From the NCBI GenBank assembly GCA_963708865.1, contig CAVPUC010000002.1, positions 1 through 64,000 on the forward strand: 64,000 nucleotides of DNA. Direction: 5' to 3'. A program made the translations under genes and the position numbers. The notes beneath the pieces are model-generated. The model was not told the DNA's origin, made no database searches, and saw nothing but the letters and a program-made list of their open reading frames with translations. Shown piece by piece: positions 16,190 to 26,300 of this stretch (positions within the stretch are counted from its first letter, which is position 1; the number at the start of each line of letters is the position of its first letter). Origin of the DNA: DAIDKA01 sp963708865. Lineage in GTDB: Bacteria > Pseudomonadota > Gammaproteobacteria > Steroidobacterales > Steroidobacteraceae.

Positions 16190-17744
16190 AGCGGCCGCCG
16201 ATGGTCGGCGCCGTGTTGTTGTCGTGCAGATGGGGGACGCCGGGGCCGTGCGGAATGGCGATGGCCAGACCGCCGCTGACATCGGAGTACGCAATGCCGG
16301 CAAACACATCGAAACGCTTGGTGAAGTGATGATCCAGGTAGAGTGAGAACTCGTTGAAGGCGCCCGCGCAGGAGCTGCGGAAACCGGCGCTGGCCGAGCA
16401 GGTTGACGGAATCCGGAAGTCGTTCTGCAGCTGATGGTACCAGGCGACAGTGATGTCGGTTTTGGGGTCGAAGGCGTATTTCACGCCCGTCCACCAGATC
16501 TGCACGATCTTCGGAGAATCAAGATTGTTGTCTTCGACGCCGCTCAGGAAATAATCGCCCTGATCGGTGGCGCCCACACCCAACGGATTTGACGGGTTGG
16601 TCTGACGGATGTGTTCGTAACCGATGAAGAACTTCAGCGCGTCCCAGGTGTACTTGGCGGCGACCATAAAGGCGGTGTTGTCGGTCACGATGCCGTAGAG
16701 GGTATTGCCCATGCCGATGAGATTGGCGCCGGCGATGGGATCGGTATTGACGCTGTTGAGCGTCGACTGATAGGCGCCCGCCCCGGCGAGGCTCCCGGGC
16801 CCCAACAGGGGGTTGAGCACGCTGATCGCCTGGTTGTAATGCTGAAACACGACGTTGGCGGAGAAATCGGCGACCTGCCCGCCGACGTCGAATCCATAGG
16901 CCGTGTTGTGCGACGCTTCGGCCATGCAGGTGGCGGCCGTCCAGCCGGCGCTGGCCGAGTAGCAGCCCCCCGAGCCGGTGACGAATTTATACATCGCGCC
17001 GGCGTGGATCGGCCCCACGCTCAGGCGATACTTCATGGCGTCGTCCCAGCGGGTGTCTTCGGTGTCGCCGCCGCCGGCCATGGTGCCGTTGTACCCGATG
17101 TATGAGAAGGCATAGCTGCCGTCCGCCGGATCGTACTGGAGCATCGCATCAGTACCGAGCGCGCGCTCGCGACCGAAGGTCAGCGTGCCCACGGTCGTGG
17201 ACGATACCCCGCCGAAGATTTCGTCATTGAAGGGTTGGCCCGCCCGCGCCCCGTCGATGGCATACGAATAGCTGGCCCGGGGCAGGCCGTTGTTGATGAT
17301 ATCGGTCTGCGAGGCATTGGCGAGCTGCCCGGACTGCGGATTGATGCCCGTCGAGGCATTAAACACCACGAACCAGCCCTCCGTGACCTCTTCGCGCGCC
17401 CGCACGCCCAGGCCCGTCTGCGACAGGTTGTTCGGCGCAATCAGGAATTCCGAATGATTGCCGTTGCGGTTGATCAGCGATGCGCCTTCGTAGTTGTAGC
17501 CGTTTTCCGGCAGCCCATGGCTGACCCAGCCCACGCCGATGTCGTAGGTGCCGAACAAGGTGATGCCGTTCCAGGTGAGCGCGCAATCGCTGGCGAGGAA
17601 CTCATGGCCACTGGTGCAGGCGGCGGCACTGGCTGAACCGGTCGCCGTGAGCGCAGGGCCCGCAACGTTTTGGGCGTGGGCCGCAGCATTGAGAATGAAA
17701 ATCGAGGCAAACGCTACAGGAGCGCACGACCAGACGGACCGCAT
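16179..17744 (-). CDS. Outer-membrane porin (general Gram-negative porin family)
   Basis: A 521-residue beta-barrel channel in the outer membrane. The ATG at 17744 is preceded by GGGAAACAACA. An N-terminal signal peptide (MRSVWSCAPVAFA...) ends AHA before QNVAG. Family features are ITLFGTYDIGVGW in the first strand, LGVRAREEVTEGW, the NPQSGQLA and FGRERALG motifs, and the C-terminal GGRFTF, whose terminal Phe is the usual BAM recognition residue. Cysteines in the N-terminal insert (ACTSGHEFLASDC) could form a disulfide. It is convergent with phoU2, so phosphate specificity is possible but not shown; I saw no convincing Pho box before it. Confidence 0.82.
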   Translation of the reverse strand: MRSVWSCAPVAFASIFILNAAAHAQNVAGPALTATGSASAAACTSGHEFLASDCALTWNGITLFGTYDIGVGWVSHGLPENGYNYEGASLINRNGNHSEFLIAPNNLSQTGLGVRAREEVTEGWFVVFNASTGINPQSGQLANASQTDIINNGLPRASYSYAIDGARAGQPFNDEIFGGVSSTTVGTLTFGRERALGTDAMLQYDPADGSYAFSYIGYNGTMAGGGDTEDTRWDDAMKYRLSVGPIHAGAMYKFVTGSGGCYSASAGWTAATCMAEASHNTAYGFDVGGQVADFSANVVFQHYNQAISVLNPLLGPGSLAGAGAYQSTLNSVNTDPIAGANLIGMGNTLYGIVTDNTAFMVAAKYTWDALKFFIGYEHIRQTNPSNPLGVGATDQGDYFLSGVEDNNLDSPKIVQIWWTGVKYAFDPKTDITVAWYHQLQNDFRIPSTCSASAGFRSSCAGAFNEFSLYLDHHFTKRFDVFAGIAYSDVSGGLAIAIPHGPGVPHLHDNNTAPTIGGRFTF

Positions 17745-17900
17745 TGTTGTTTCCCGTGGACGTAAAGGCGTTATATCGTGCGGTATATAACACGTGCCAA
17801 TTGGGAAGCGCAAAACAGGCGCAGCGGCGCCGTCGCGATGTCAGATCGTCGTGAGCTGATTTCAGGAAGCTGACCGCGTCAGCCCGCCGCGAAGCAGACG

Positions 17901-17931
17901 GCCCGTTGGCCGGCTAAACCGGCCAACGGGC
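17901..17931 (-). terminator. Perfect 13-bp stem-loop after the second porin gene
   Basis: GCCCGTTGGCCGG (17901-17913) pairs perfectly with CCGGCCAACGGGC (17919-17931) around a 5-base loop, 12 bp past the stop codon at 17943. No U-run follows on the minus strand, but location and stability suggest a transcript 3' end for the 17943-19508 gene. Confidence 0.6.
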
Positions 17932-17942
17932 GTGCCCGGGCG

Positions 17943-19508
17943 TTACTTCTGCAGCGGATAGATGCGGAAGGAGGCCATGCCTTCGAACATGCCGGCGTCG
18001 GGGGAGCCGCCGGCCGCGCTGAAGAGCGTGCGCTGAATGTATCCGCCCTGTAGACCGAACTGGGCATTGCCGAGCGGGCCATGGTAGAACTTCCACCAGA
18101 AACCGCCCGTCACTTCGTCCACTTTGCGATTCTGCCCGGTGCAGGTGCCACCCAGCGTGTAGCAACCGCTGTTCACGAGGTTCGGTGAGCCGAGGCCATA
18201 ATCATAAGGGCCAACGCTCGCCGTGCTGTAGGTGTAGAGCGTCTTGCTTTGCTGCTCGCGTCCGGCGTAGAGATAAGTCTGCAGGCTCGGTGTCGGGTTG
18301 TAGATCAGGCCGGCCAGCACCTGATACTCCTGTACGGGAGCCAGCGAGCCGTCCGGCTTCACCACCACGTCATTCAGTGACGCCGAACCGTAGCGGCCAA
18401 TGCCCTTGCCCACCAGTGCGCTCAACTGGAACGTCAGGACGCTGGGGATAAGCGGCACGTATGCGCCGGCGCCGATGCCGCCGCCCACGGTGGTTTGGCT
18501 GTTCGTGGTGATGGCCGAACGGAAGAATCGACCCAGGCCGAAAAGTTCGTAGTGGCCGAAGCCCGGGTCGGCCGCGACCTTCACGATCACATCCGGGGCG
18601 ATGTCGGTCGAGAAACTGCTGCCGCTGACCGCGCAAGTGCTGGTGGAGGTCGATGTTGCGGTGCCGGTCGAGGTTGTCGTGGTGGTCGTGGTGCTTGCCG
18701 TACAGGTGCCGCCGGCGTTGCCCAGCTGGCCGGTGCCCGGGAAGCCGGTGGTCGGGGAGGCCGGCAGGGTTCCTTTGATGCCGCCCGGGTCGAGCACGGT
18801 CGTGGTGACGATGCCGGTGGCCTGCGGGCTCTCCAGCGACAGGCCGAGCCACAGGCCGTTTGAGATCTTGTCGACAATGCGCATCTGGGGATTGCGGGTC
18901 CAGGTGAATCCCGATACGTACTGCGCATCTATGGTGAGCGGGGCGTCTTCATCGCGCGGATCCATGCCCTTCTTTTCCAGAGTCGCGAGACTCCAGTTCT
19001 GGCCGCCCAGAATGTACCAGCCCGAGTCGCTGATGAAGCGGCCATAGAAGTTGCGCATCCGCGGCGTATAGCTGTTGCTTTCGTTCGAGTTCGCGGTGGG
19101 CGCGGCGCCCAGGAAGTCCATCTCCAGCCAGCTCTCAAGCTTGTAGCCAGCGTCACTGTTGGTCTGCGCGAGCATGGAGAAGCGGCTCTGCCGGGCACTG
19201 AAGCGGAATTCCGACAGGTTGCTCTGTTCCGTATTGCCCATCGGCACGCCACCGAAACTTGAGCCCACATCGGTGCTCTCGTCCTTGTTGCGGAAGATGG
19301 TCGCAAGTTCCGTGAACCCGCCGAAGGTGATGTTAACGGGGCCAGCCTGCAGGGTCGGCGGTGCGGGCGGCGCGCTCTGCGCCATCGCCACTGGCGCGCA
19401 CACGACGCCGAGAACGACCGCGACGGCTGCGGCGACCTGGGGTATCCGGTGCTGCGATCCGGCAGCGGCGGGCCGAGAGATGGGGGCGGTGGAACTTGGC
19501 AATGTCAT
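17943..19508 (-). CDS. Outer-membrane porin-like beta-barrel protein with Thr/Ser-rich loop, candidate Pho-regulated
   Basis: A 521-residue exported protein. The N-terminal ~44 residues form a long signal peptide ending VAMAQ before SAPPAPPTLQ. Strand-like alternating segments include ITFGGFTELATIF, FRFSARQSRFSML, KLESWLEMDF and GWYILGGQNWSLATL. A low-complexity loop at residues ~265-290 consists almost entirely of Thr and Ser, bounded by cysteines. The C-terminus (SFRIYPLQK) lacks the usual terminal Phe. No family name is certain; it resembles the DcaP-like/alginate-export porins in layout. A three-unit Pho box 90 bp upstream suggests induction by phosphate starvation. Confidence 0.7.
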   Translation of the reverse strand: MTLPSSTAPISRPAAAGSQHRIPQVAAAVAVVLGVVCAPVAMAQSAPPAPPTLQAGPVNITFGGFTELATIFRNKDESTDVGSSFGGVPMGNTEQSNLSEFRFSARQSRFSMLAQTNSDAGYKLESWLEMDFLGAAPTANSNESNSYTPRMRNFYGRFISDSGWYILGGQNWSLATLEKKGMDPRDEDAPLTIDAQYVSGFTWTRNPQMRIVDKISNGLWLGLSLESPQATGIVTTTVLDPGGIKGTLPASPTTGFPGTGQLGNAGGTCTASTTTTTTTSTGTATSTSTSTCAVSGSSFSTDIAPDVIVKVAADPGFGHYELFGLGRFFRSAITTNSQTTVGGGIGAGAYVPLIPSVLTFQLSALVGKGIGRYGSASLNDVVVKPDGSLAPVQEYQVLAGLIYNPTPSLQTYLYAGREQQSKTLYTYSTASVGPYDYGLGSPNLVNSGCYTLGGTCTGQNRKVDEVTGGFWWKFYHGPLGNAQFGLQGGYIQRTLFSAAGGSPDAGMFEGMASFRIYPLQK

Positions 19509-19597
19509 GGGTCGGTTTCCTTCCTCACCGTAAGTTTGCGGACGCTGAGTCGCCTTCTGCGCGGTTCGTTTCAGCGCCGCAACTGTGATTCATTCGT

Positions 19598-19626
19598 ATG
19601 ACATCGAGATTTCACGTATGTGACAG
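19598..19626 (-). promoter_or_regulatory. Candidate Pho box upstream of the 17943-19508 porin gene
   Basis: On the minus strand CTGTCAC, GTGAAAT and ATGTCAT occur at exact 11-bp spacing (units at 19626, 19615 and 19604 as 5' ends), with a weaker fourth unit ATGAATC after them. The 278-bp gap 19509-19786 otherwise shows no gene. The element reads toward the porin gene. Confidence 0.6.
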
Positions 19627-19786
19627 TTATATTGCACCGCTGCTGCGCTGCAGGGAATTACGAGGTTCCAACGCCTCCACGTACCGCGCGCGGTGAGCGA
19701 ATCTAGATTCGTGAAGCAGCCCCGGCGGCGGGATTTCGCCAGTGTTGTTTTAAAGCCGCGAGGGCCGGGCATGTGCCCGGTGGCGA

Positions 19787-20650
19787 CTAATGCGACATCA
19801 GGACCGGCAGTGTCATCCCGTCGAGCAGGCCACACGTGACGCCGCCCATCAGTTTTTCCCACAGCTTGGGGTGCCCGAAGGCACCGGCGACGATCAGGTC
19901 GGCACCGACTGCATGCGCTTCGGCCTGTATGACCTCGGCAATCGCACCCCTCTGAACATTTTCCCGCCACCGCCCTTCGACTGGCGACCCATGCCGTCTT
20001 AAGTGCGCCACGATCTGCTCCGGGGCCAAGGCCTGGTAGCGCTCGATGTACTCAGCGGGGTTGACCGCCAGCACCGTGGTGCGTTCGGCACGCTCGATCA
20101 GGCACAGGGAATCGTTCAAAGCTCGTGCCGATGAACGACTTGAGTTCCATGCAACCAGCAGATGATGCCCCAGCGTGGTAAATGCTCCGTGCGCGGGCAC
20201 AAACAGTACGGGGCGCCCGGTGCCGAACAGGACTGCCTCGGAAAACGTGTAGCCGCCCGCACCGGCGTTGCTGCGCACATCCTGGCTCAAGATGCAAAGG
20301 TCGGCAAAGCGTGCGTATTGCGGCACGACCGTTGCTGCGGCGCCTTCGACGATTCGCAATTCAACTTCCAAGCCGGATTCGCCACGGATCGCATCAAGCT
20401 CTTGCGTCAGGCGCTGTACCGTCGCCTCGTGCGCCTGTGCCGTGCGGCGCTCGTCGCGATGGATGTCGGACCCGCAAACCAGCCCGAATTCCGCGGTGCT
20501 TTGCGCATGCAGTTGGCGTGCATCGACTTCGCGCACGTACAGCGCGGTAAGCCGGCTGCCGTGGCGGCGGCCCAGGTCTGCAGCCATACGCAGTCGCATC
20601 AGCGCACTTGGCGTGTGATCGACGTGGACCAGCAAGTCCTTGAGTGCCAC
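19787..20650 (-). CDS. Universal stress protein, tandem UspA domains
   Basis: A cytoplasmic stress protein of ~287 aa with two Usp folds. The first domain starts LKDLLVHVDHTPSALMRL; the second contains HHLLVAWNSSRSSARAL and ends with an ATP-binding-like pattern GADLIVAGAFGHPKLWEKLMGGVT, ending LPVLMSH, as in ATP-binding Usps of the G-2x-G-9x-G type. I chose the GTG at 20650, directly after the stop of the efflux outer-membrane gene; the frame extends 56 codons further upstream but overlaps that gene and looks non-coding. It is the last gene of the efflux unit. Confidence 0.85.
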   Translation of the reverse strand: MALKDLLVHVDHTPSALMRLRMAADLGRRHGSRLTALYVREVDARQLHAQSTAEFGLVCGSDIHRDERRTAQAHEATVQRLTQELDAIRGESGLEVELRIVEGAAATVVPQYARFADLCILSQDVRSNAGAGGYTFSEAVLFGTGRPVLFVPAHGAFTTLGHHLLVAWNSSRSSARALNDSLCLIERAERTTVLAVNPAEYIERYQALAPEQIVAHLRRHGSPVEGRWRENVQRGAIAEVIQAEAHAVGADLIVAGAFGHPKLWEKLMGGVTCGLLDGMTLPVLMSH

Positions 20651-20651
20651 G

Positions 20652-22160
20652 TCAGGGTGCCCGCGCCGTAGTCGGCCAGTCGGCCTGCCAGCCCCCGCCG
20701 AGCGCGCGCACGAGATCGACGCTCGCCTGCAATTCGCGCGATTGCAGATCCAGAGTCGCTCGTTGTGCCTGCAACGCCGCGATCTGGGCTGCCACCACCT
20801 GCAGGTAATTGACCGCACCGTTCTGATATCGGTTCAGCGACAGGGCGAGTGCCCGCTCCGCAGCAACCCGCGCTGCCTGCTGCTGCTCCTGCTCCAATTG
20901 CAGCAAGCGGTCCTGAGCCAGCGCATCCTCCACCTCCCGAAAGGCGGTCAGGACCGAAGCGCGGTACTTGTCGGCCGCTTCATCCAACTGCGCGCGTGCA
21001 CTTGCGACGACCGCGCGACGCAAACCGCCATCGAATAGCGTCAGCGCGGCTTGCGGTCCGATCGCCCAGAATCGGTTCGGTGCCCCCAACAGCCCGGCGG
21101 CCTGCGTGCTCTGGAATCCCACGAGCGCGGCGAGCGAGATGCGGGGAAAGAATGCCGCGCGGGCGACCCCGATCTGAGCATTGAAGGCCGCCATGGTGCG
21201 CTCGGCCGACGCCACATCGGGACGGCGCTCGAGCAGGGTGTCGGGCAACGCTACTGGCACATTCGGTAGCCGCAGGGTGAGATTGCCCGGGCTGATCGAA
21301 AAGGAGGAGGCGATGGTGCCGGTGAGCGCGGCAATGGCATGTTCAAGCAAGGAGCGCTGGTCGATGACTTCGGTCAAAGCTGCCCGCGCGGTTTCAAGCT
21401 GGGTCTGGGCCTGCGCCACATCGAGGTCGGAGGCAATCCCGCCCTGGAAGCGGGTATTGGTCATCGCGACCGCGCGGCCGTAGTCAGCGACCGCCTCCTC
21501 GAGCAACGCCCGCTGGGCGTCCTCGCCGCGCAGCGCGATGTAGTCCAGCGCCAGTCGCGCGTGCAGCACGAGGCGCACCGATTCGAGATCCGCTGCGAGG
21601 GCTTCAGTCTGGGCGTTGCCGGCTGCCACCGCGCTGCGCACCCGGCCCCAGAGATCTAGCTCATAGTTCAGGGTGCCCCCGATGAGGTCATCGTGATAGG
21701 AATCCGGCTGCGAGGCGGAGCGCAATGGCCTGTTGTTCGATTGGCGGTCGGTATTCGAGTAGGTCTGCGCGGACAGGGTGGGGAACAGGGCACTGCGCGC
21801 CTCGCTCTCCAGGGCGCGCGCTTGCTGATAACGGTCGAGCGCCACAGCGAGGTCGGGATTGGCGGCATCGATTTTTTCCTCTAGCACATCGAGGGTCGGA
21901 TCGGCGAACTCGCGCCACCAATCGCTGCGCGGCAGCTGATCGGACGGATGTGCGGGGCCCCAATCGCAGGGTGCCGGTACATCCGCGGGGGTTGCCGTCC
22001 TGTCCTGCGCCGTGGCCGTTGCGGGTCCGCATCCGCCGGCGGCGTCAAACTGCTGGTACTGCGCCGGGGCGGGATTGGCTGGCGGTCGGTATCGCGGCAT
22101 CAGCGTGCAGGCCACCAGCGGTAGGCAGGCCAGCAGCAACAGCCCGTTCCAGCGCCTCAT
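20652..22160 (-). CDS. RND efflux system outer-membrane lipoprotein, NodT/OprM family
   Basis: The outer-membrane channel of a tripartite pump. A lipoprotein signal with lipobox LVAC (Cys ~18) is followed by the family start TLMPRYRPP. OEP-domain motifs include DWWREFADPTLD, the helical repeats QQARALESEARSALFP and the second-repeat LLERRPDVASAERTMAAFNAQIGVARAAFFPRISL, typical of NodT-type channels. An insert around residues 40-70 is Gly/Ala/Asp-rich. The 502-residue length is normal. Its start overlaps the stop of the adaptor gene (ATGA). Confidence 0.92.
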   Translation of the reverse strand: MRRWNGLLLLACLPLVACTLMPRYRPPANPAPAQYQQFDAAGGCGPATATAQDRTATPADVPAPCDWGPAHPSDQLPRSDWWREFADPTLDVLEEKIDAANPDLAVALDRYQQARALESEARSALFPTLSAQTYSNTDRQSNNRPLRSASQPDSYHDDLIGGTLNYELDLWGRVRSAVAAGNAQTEALAADLESVRLVLHARLALDYIALRGEDAQRALLEEAVADYGRAVAMTNTRFQGGIASDLDVAQAQTQLETARAALTEVIDQRSLLEHAIAALTGTIASSFSISPGNLTLRLPNVPVALPDTLLERRPDVASAERTMAAFNAQIGVARAAFFPRISLAALVGFQSTQAAGLLGAPNRFWAIGPQAALTLFDGGLRRAVVASARAQLDEAADKYRASVLTAFREVEDALAQDRLLQLEQEQQQAARVAAERALALSLNRYQNGAVNYLQVVAAQIAALQAQRATLDLQSRELQASVDLVRALGGGWQADWPTTARAP

Positions 22161-23329
22161 GGCTGCGCGGCCGTTCCGTCCGCTGCCCGTGCGATGCGCA
22201 CAAGTTCGCCGTTCACAATGGAATCCGGCGGGCTGTCGACCACGCGATCCTGCGGCGTGACGCCGAGATTCACATTGACCACGGCACCGCGCTCCTGCGC
22301 GATCTGAATCGGTTTAAGCACGATGTGATCGTGGCTGTCGACCGTCGCAATCTGCAGGCCCTCCTTGCGAAACATCAGCGCGGTGGTCGGCAGTTGCATC
22401 ACGTGCTGCGGGGCGGGGATCTGGAAATGGACCTCCACGTAATCCCCCGGCAGCAGCAGCTGATCCGGGTTGGCCGCCAGCAGTTCGACCTGCATCGTTC
22501 GTGAGGCGACGCTAATGGCCTGCGCAAGGTCCGCGACCTTGGCGGGCACCTTGACGCCCGGATTCTCGGGCAGTTCAAGCTGCGCTGCGAGTCCCACCTT
22601 GATCTTCCCCGCCTCGGTTTGCGGGACATCGACATAGACCCGCGCTTCATGCTCATCGGCCACGCGGAACAACTCATTGCCTTTGCCGCCCGCACCCGCG
22701 TTGATCAGCGCACCCACATCCGTATTACGCGCCGTGACGATCCCGTCGAAGGGTGCGACGACGTGCTTGAATGCAGCCAGCGCCCTCAAGCGCTCCAGGT
22801 TGGCTTGCGCCGCATCCACGTTGGCCTTGCTGACCGAGTAGGCCGCAGCCTTCTCGTCCGCCTCCTGTTGGGAAACCGACTGGGCGGCCAGCATCTTTTT
22901 CCAGCGCTCGGCGGTGATCCGGTCGAGGTCATTATGGGCCTTTGCGGTGGCCAGCTCGGCTTCCACCTGGTGGATCTGCTGATCCAGTTCCGGTGTCTCG
23001 ATATCGGCCAGCGGCTGCCCGGCGCGCACGTGCGCGCCGATATCAACGTACCAGCGCTTCAGGTAACCATCGACCCGCGCGTAAATCGGTGCATCAATAT
23101 AGGCGCTCAATGTCCCAGGTAGCACCAAATCCTGCATCTGCGCCGTGGGTTGGGGCGACACGACATCGACGGTCGGAATGGCCAGATCCTCGGTCCAGCT
23201 CTTCACCTGTGCCTGAGCGCGCAGCCGCAGGCCGATGCCCAGCACGATGATGAGGCACACGATGAGCGCACCGAACAGCAGCGTTCGGCGCAATCGATGC
23301 TGCAACGGTGAGGTCTCAGGCTCTGTCAT
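22157..23329 (-). CDS. RND efflux periplasmic adaptor (membrane fusion protein)
   Basis: Links the inner-membrane RND pump to the outer-membrane channel. It has one N-terminal membrane segment (~residues 15-33). The lipoyl half-motifs are AYIDAPIYARVDGYLKRW and VVAPFDGIVTARNTDVGALI, separated by a coiled-coil hairpin of Ala/Glu/Gln-rich helices (~100-160), followed by beta-barrel segments (DVPQTEAGKIKVG). The 390-residue length is standard for HlyD_D23/AcrA-type adaptors. It lies 30 bp after the permease gene. Confidence 0.92.
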   Translation of the reverse strand: MTEPETSPLQHRLRRTLLFGALIVCLIIVLGIGLRLRAQAQVKSWTEDLAIPTVDVVSPQPTAQMQDLVLPGTLSAYIDAPIYARVDGYLKRWYVDIGAHVRAGQPLADIETPELDQQIHQVEAELATAKAHNDLDRITAERWKKMLAAQSVSQQEADEKAAAYSVSKANVDAAQANLERLRALAAFKHVVAPFDGIVTARNTDVGALINAGAGGKGNELFRVADEHEARVYVDVPQTEAGKIKVGLAAQLELPENPGVKVPAKVADLAQAISVASRTMQVELLAANPDQLLLPGDYVEVHFQIPAPQHVMQLPTTALMFRKEGLQIATVDSHDHIVLKPIQIAQERGAVVNVNLGVTPQDRVVDSPPDSIVNGELVRIARAADGTAAQP

Positions 23330-23359
23330 GGTGGATCGAATCCCTTGAAGATTGAGCTG

Positions 23360-26300
23360 CTAAGCCGGCGAGAGCACATCGCGCCGGTGCATCAGGCTGA
23401 AGATGACCGGGACCAGAAACAGGGTGGCAATCGTCGCAAACAACAGTCCGCCGATGACCGCGCGACCCAGCGGCGCATTCTGTTCGCCGCCTTCGCCCAG
23501 CGCGAGCGCCATGGGAATCATGCCGATGATCATGGCCAAGGCGGTCATCAGCACGGGGCGGAATCGCGTCACTCCCGCCTCGATGGCCGCTGAAATGGGA
23601 TCTCGGCCCAGCGCGAGTTGCTCTCGTGCGAAGCTGACGACCAGAATGCTGTTCGCTGTGCCGACTCCCATCGCCATCATCGCACCGGTCAGGGCCGGCA
23701 CCGACAGTGTCGTACCGGTGACGAACAAAATCCACGTAATTCCCGCAAGCGCGGCCGGTAGCGCGCAGACCACGACAAAAGGATCACGCCAGGACTGGAA
23801 ATCCACGACCAGCAGGAGGTAGATGAGCACAAACGCACCTGCAATCCCCAGCAGCAGTCCTTGGTAGGACTCATTCATGGTCTGAACCTGGCCGCGAACC
23901 GCGACGGTCGAGCCGGCAGGCAGCTCGCTGGCCGTCTGCTTGAGGATGGCGTTGATGTCAGAGGCCACGGCGCCCAGGTCCCGGCCCTGCACGGTCGCAT
24001 ACAGGTCCATCGTTGGCTGCACATCGTAGTGGGAAACGACCCCTTCAGCGCGTCCCTGCGTGATGGTAGCCAGGCCCCCCAGCAACTGCGGTGGTCCACC
24101 GGAGGCGCTGCTTACGGGAATATTCTCCAGGTCCGAGAGGCTATCAATGCGGTATTGCGGCGTTTGTGCGACCAGTGGATACGATACCTTGTTGTCTGGG
24201 TTGACCCAGAAATTTGGTGATATCTGCCCGCTGCCCGACAGCGACACCAACATGCTGTTGGCGATATCGCGCTGTGACAGACCGACCTGGGTCGCACGGG
24301 CACGATCGACTTTGACATTGAGCACTGGCTCATTAAATGTCTGCTGCATGCGCAAATCCGCGATTCCGGGCACATGGCGCAGTTTGAGCAGCAGCGCTTG
24401 TGCGTAGCGAGCGTTTTCGTCCCGTTTGAAGCCGACCACCTGCACGTCAATCGGCGCAGGTAGGCCGAAGTTCAGAATCTGGCTGACGATGTCAGCGGGC
24501 AGGAATGCATACGTTGCCTGCGGATACAGGCGCGGCAGGCGCTCCCGCAGCAGTTTGACGTACTTATCGGTGGGCGCGTGGCCGCTCTTCAGATTGATCA
24601 GGATATCGGCATCAGCCGGCCCGATCGGCGCTGAATTACTGTAGGTGATGTTGATACCGCTGATCGGCAGACCGATGTTGTCGATCATGCCGTCAAGCTC
24701 TTTTGCCGGAATCATGCCGCGAATCGCGTTTTCGATCTGGTCGCAGAGCCGGGCGGTTTCCTCGATACGGGTGCCGGCTTGCGCCCGCACGTGCAGTTTG
24801 ATAACGCCGGCGTCCACTGCCGGGAAGAAATTCTCTCCGAGCCAGGGCGCCAGCAGCGCGACCGAGCCCACGACGAACGCCAGAAACACGCTTATGAACA
24901 ATGCGCGCCGACCCATCGCAAGTGTGAGCACGCGCATGTAAAGGAGACGGGTTTCAGCGACACCGCGCTCGAAGCGGCGTTGAAACTGCACTAGGATGTG
25001 GCCGATGGTGCCATGGGTCGGCCCAGTGTTAGGTGCCGGCACGCTGACCGCGCCGGGGTCGTGGCCCGCGAGGAGCGCCTTTGCTAGCACCGGCACTAGG
25101 GTTCGGGAGAGAACAAAAGAACCCAACAGGGCGAACACAACGGCTTCGGCCATCGGCACGAACAGATAGCGTGCGACGCCGGTGAGATAGAACATCGGTA
25201 CGAACACGATGCTGATGGATAGAAACGAGAACAGCGCGGGAATGATGATCTGCTGACCTCCATCGAGGACGGCCTGCTGCACTGGCTTGCCCTGCTCCAG
25301 ATGCCAGTTGATGTTCTCGATCGTGACCGTCGCATCGTCCACCAGAATGCCGACCGCCAACGCCAGGCCGCCGAGTGTCATGACGTTGATGGTTTGGCCG
25401 AGTATCGACAGACACAGGATCAACGTCAGCACGGCAAGTGGGATCGCCAGAGTGATGATCAGGGTCGAACGCAGGCTGCCGAGGAACAGCAGAATCATCA
25501 GGCCGGTAAGGATTGCGGCGATGATGCCTTCACGCGCGACACCGGCGACCGCCGCCTTGACGAAAATCGACTGATCCCCAACGAGCCCGATGTTCAGACC
25601 GGCGGGCGCGCCGGCCTTGATCAGAGGCAGCAGGGCTTTGACCTGACTGATGATGCTGAGGGTCGAAACGGAGCCATTCTTCTGAATCGTGGTCAGTACA
25701 GAATGCAAGCCGTTGACACGCACCATATTCTGCTGCGGGGAGTAGCCGTCGCGAACGTGGGCGACATCGCGCAGGTAGACCACGGTGCCATCGACATGCT
25801 TTATCGGCAGATCATTGAGCGCATCGAGCGTGTCGGTGCTGGCATTGAGCAGCACTTCGTATTCGAACTTGCCGATCTTCTCGGTGCCGGCCGGGAGCAG
25901 CAGATTCTGCAATTGGATGGCGTTGACGACATCCTCCGGCGTGAGGTTTTTCTCATGCAGGGCGGCCGGATCGAGATCCACCTGCACCTGCCGATTTTTG
26001 CCACCATAGGGTGAGGGCACCGCGGCGCCCTCGACCTCCGCCAGCCGCGGACGGATGAAGTTGTTGGACAGGTCGTAGAGTTGCTGGTCGGTCAAGTTCT
26101 TGCCGGACAGCGCCAGCTGCAGCACCGGAACGCTGGAGGCGTTGTAGCTGAGAATCTGCGGCGGGGTAATGCCGGGGGGCAATCGCTTGAGTACGGTTTG
26201 CGATATACCTATGACCTCGCTTAAGGCGGCGTTGACATTGACGTCCGGGTGGAAAAAGACCTTCACGACGCCGACCCCGGGCAGGGACTGGGACTCGATG

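Noticed and set aside
17820..17880. A Pho box before the 16179 porin
   Set aside because: TGAAAT and TGACAT units are 21 bp apart, not 22, and the intermediate unit does not match.
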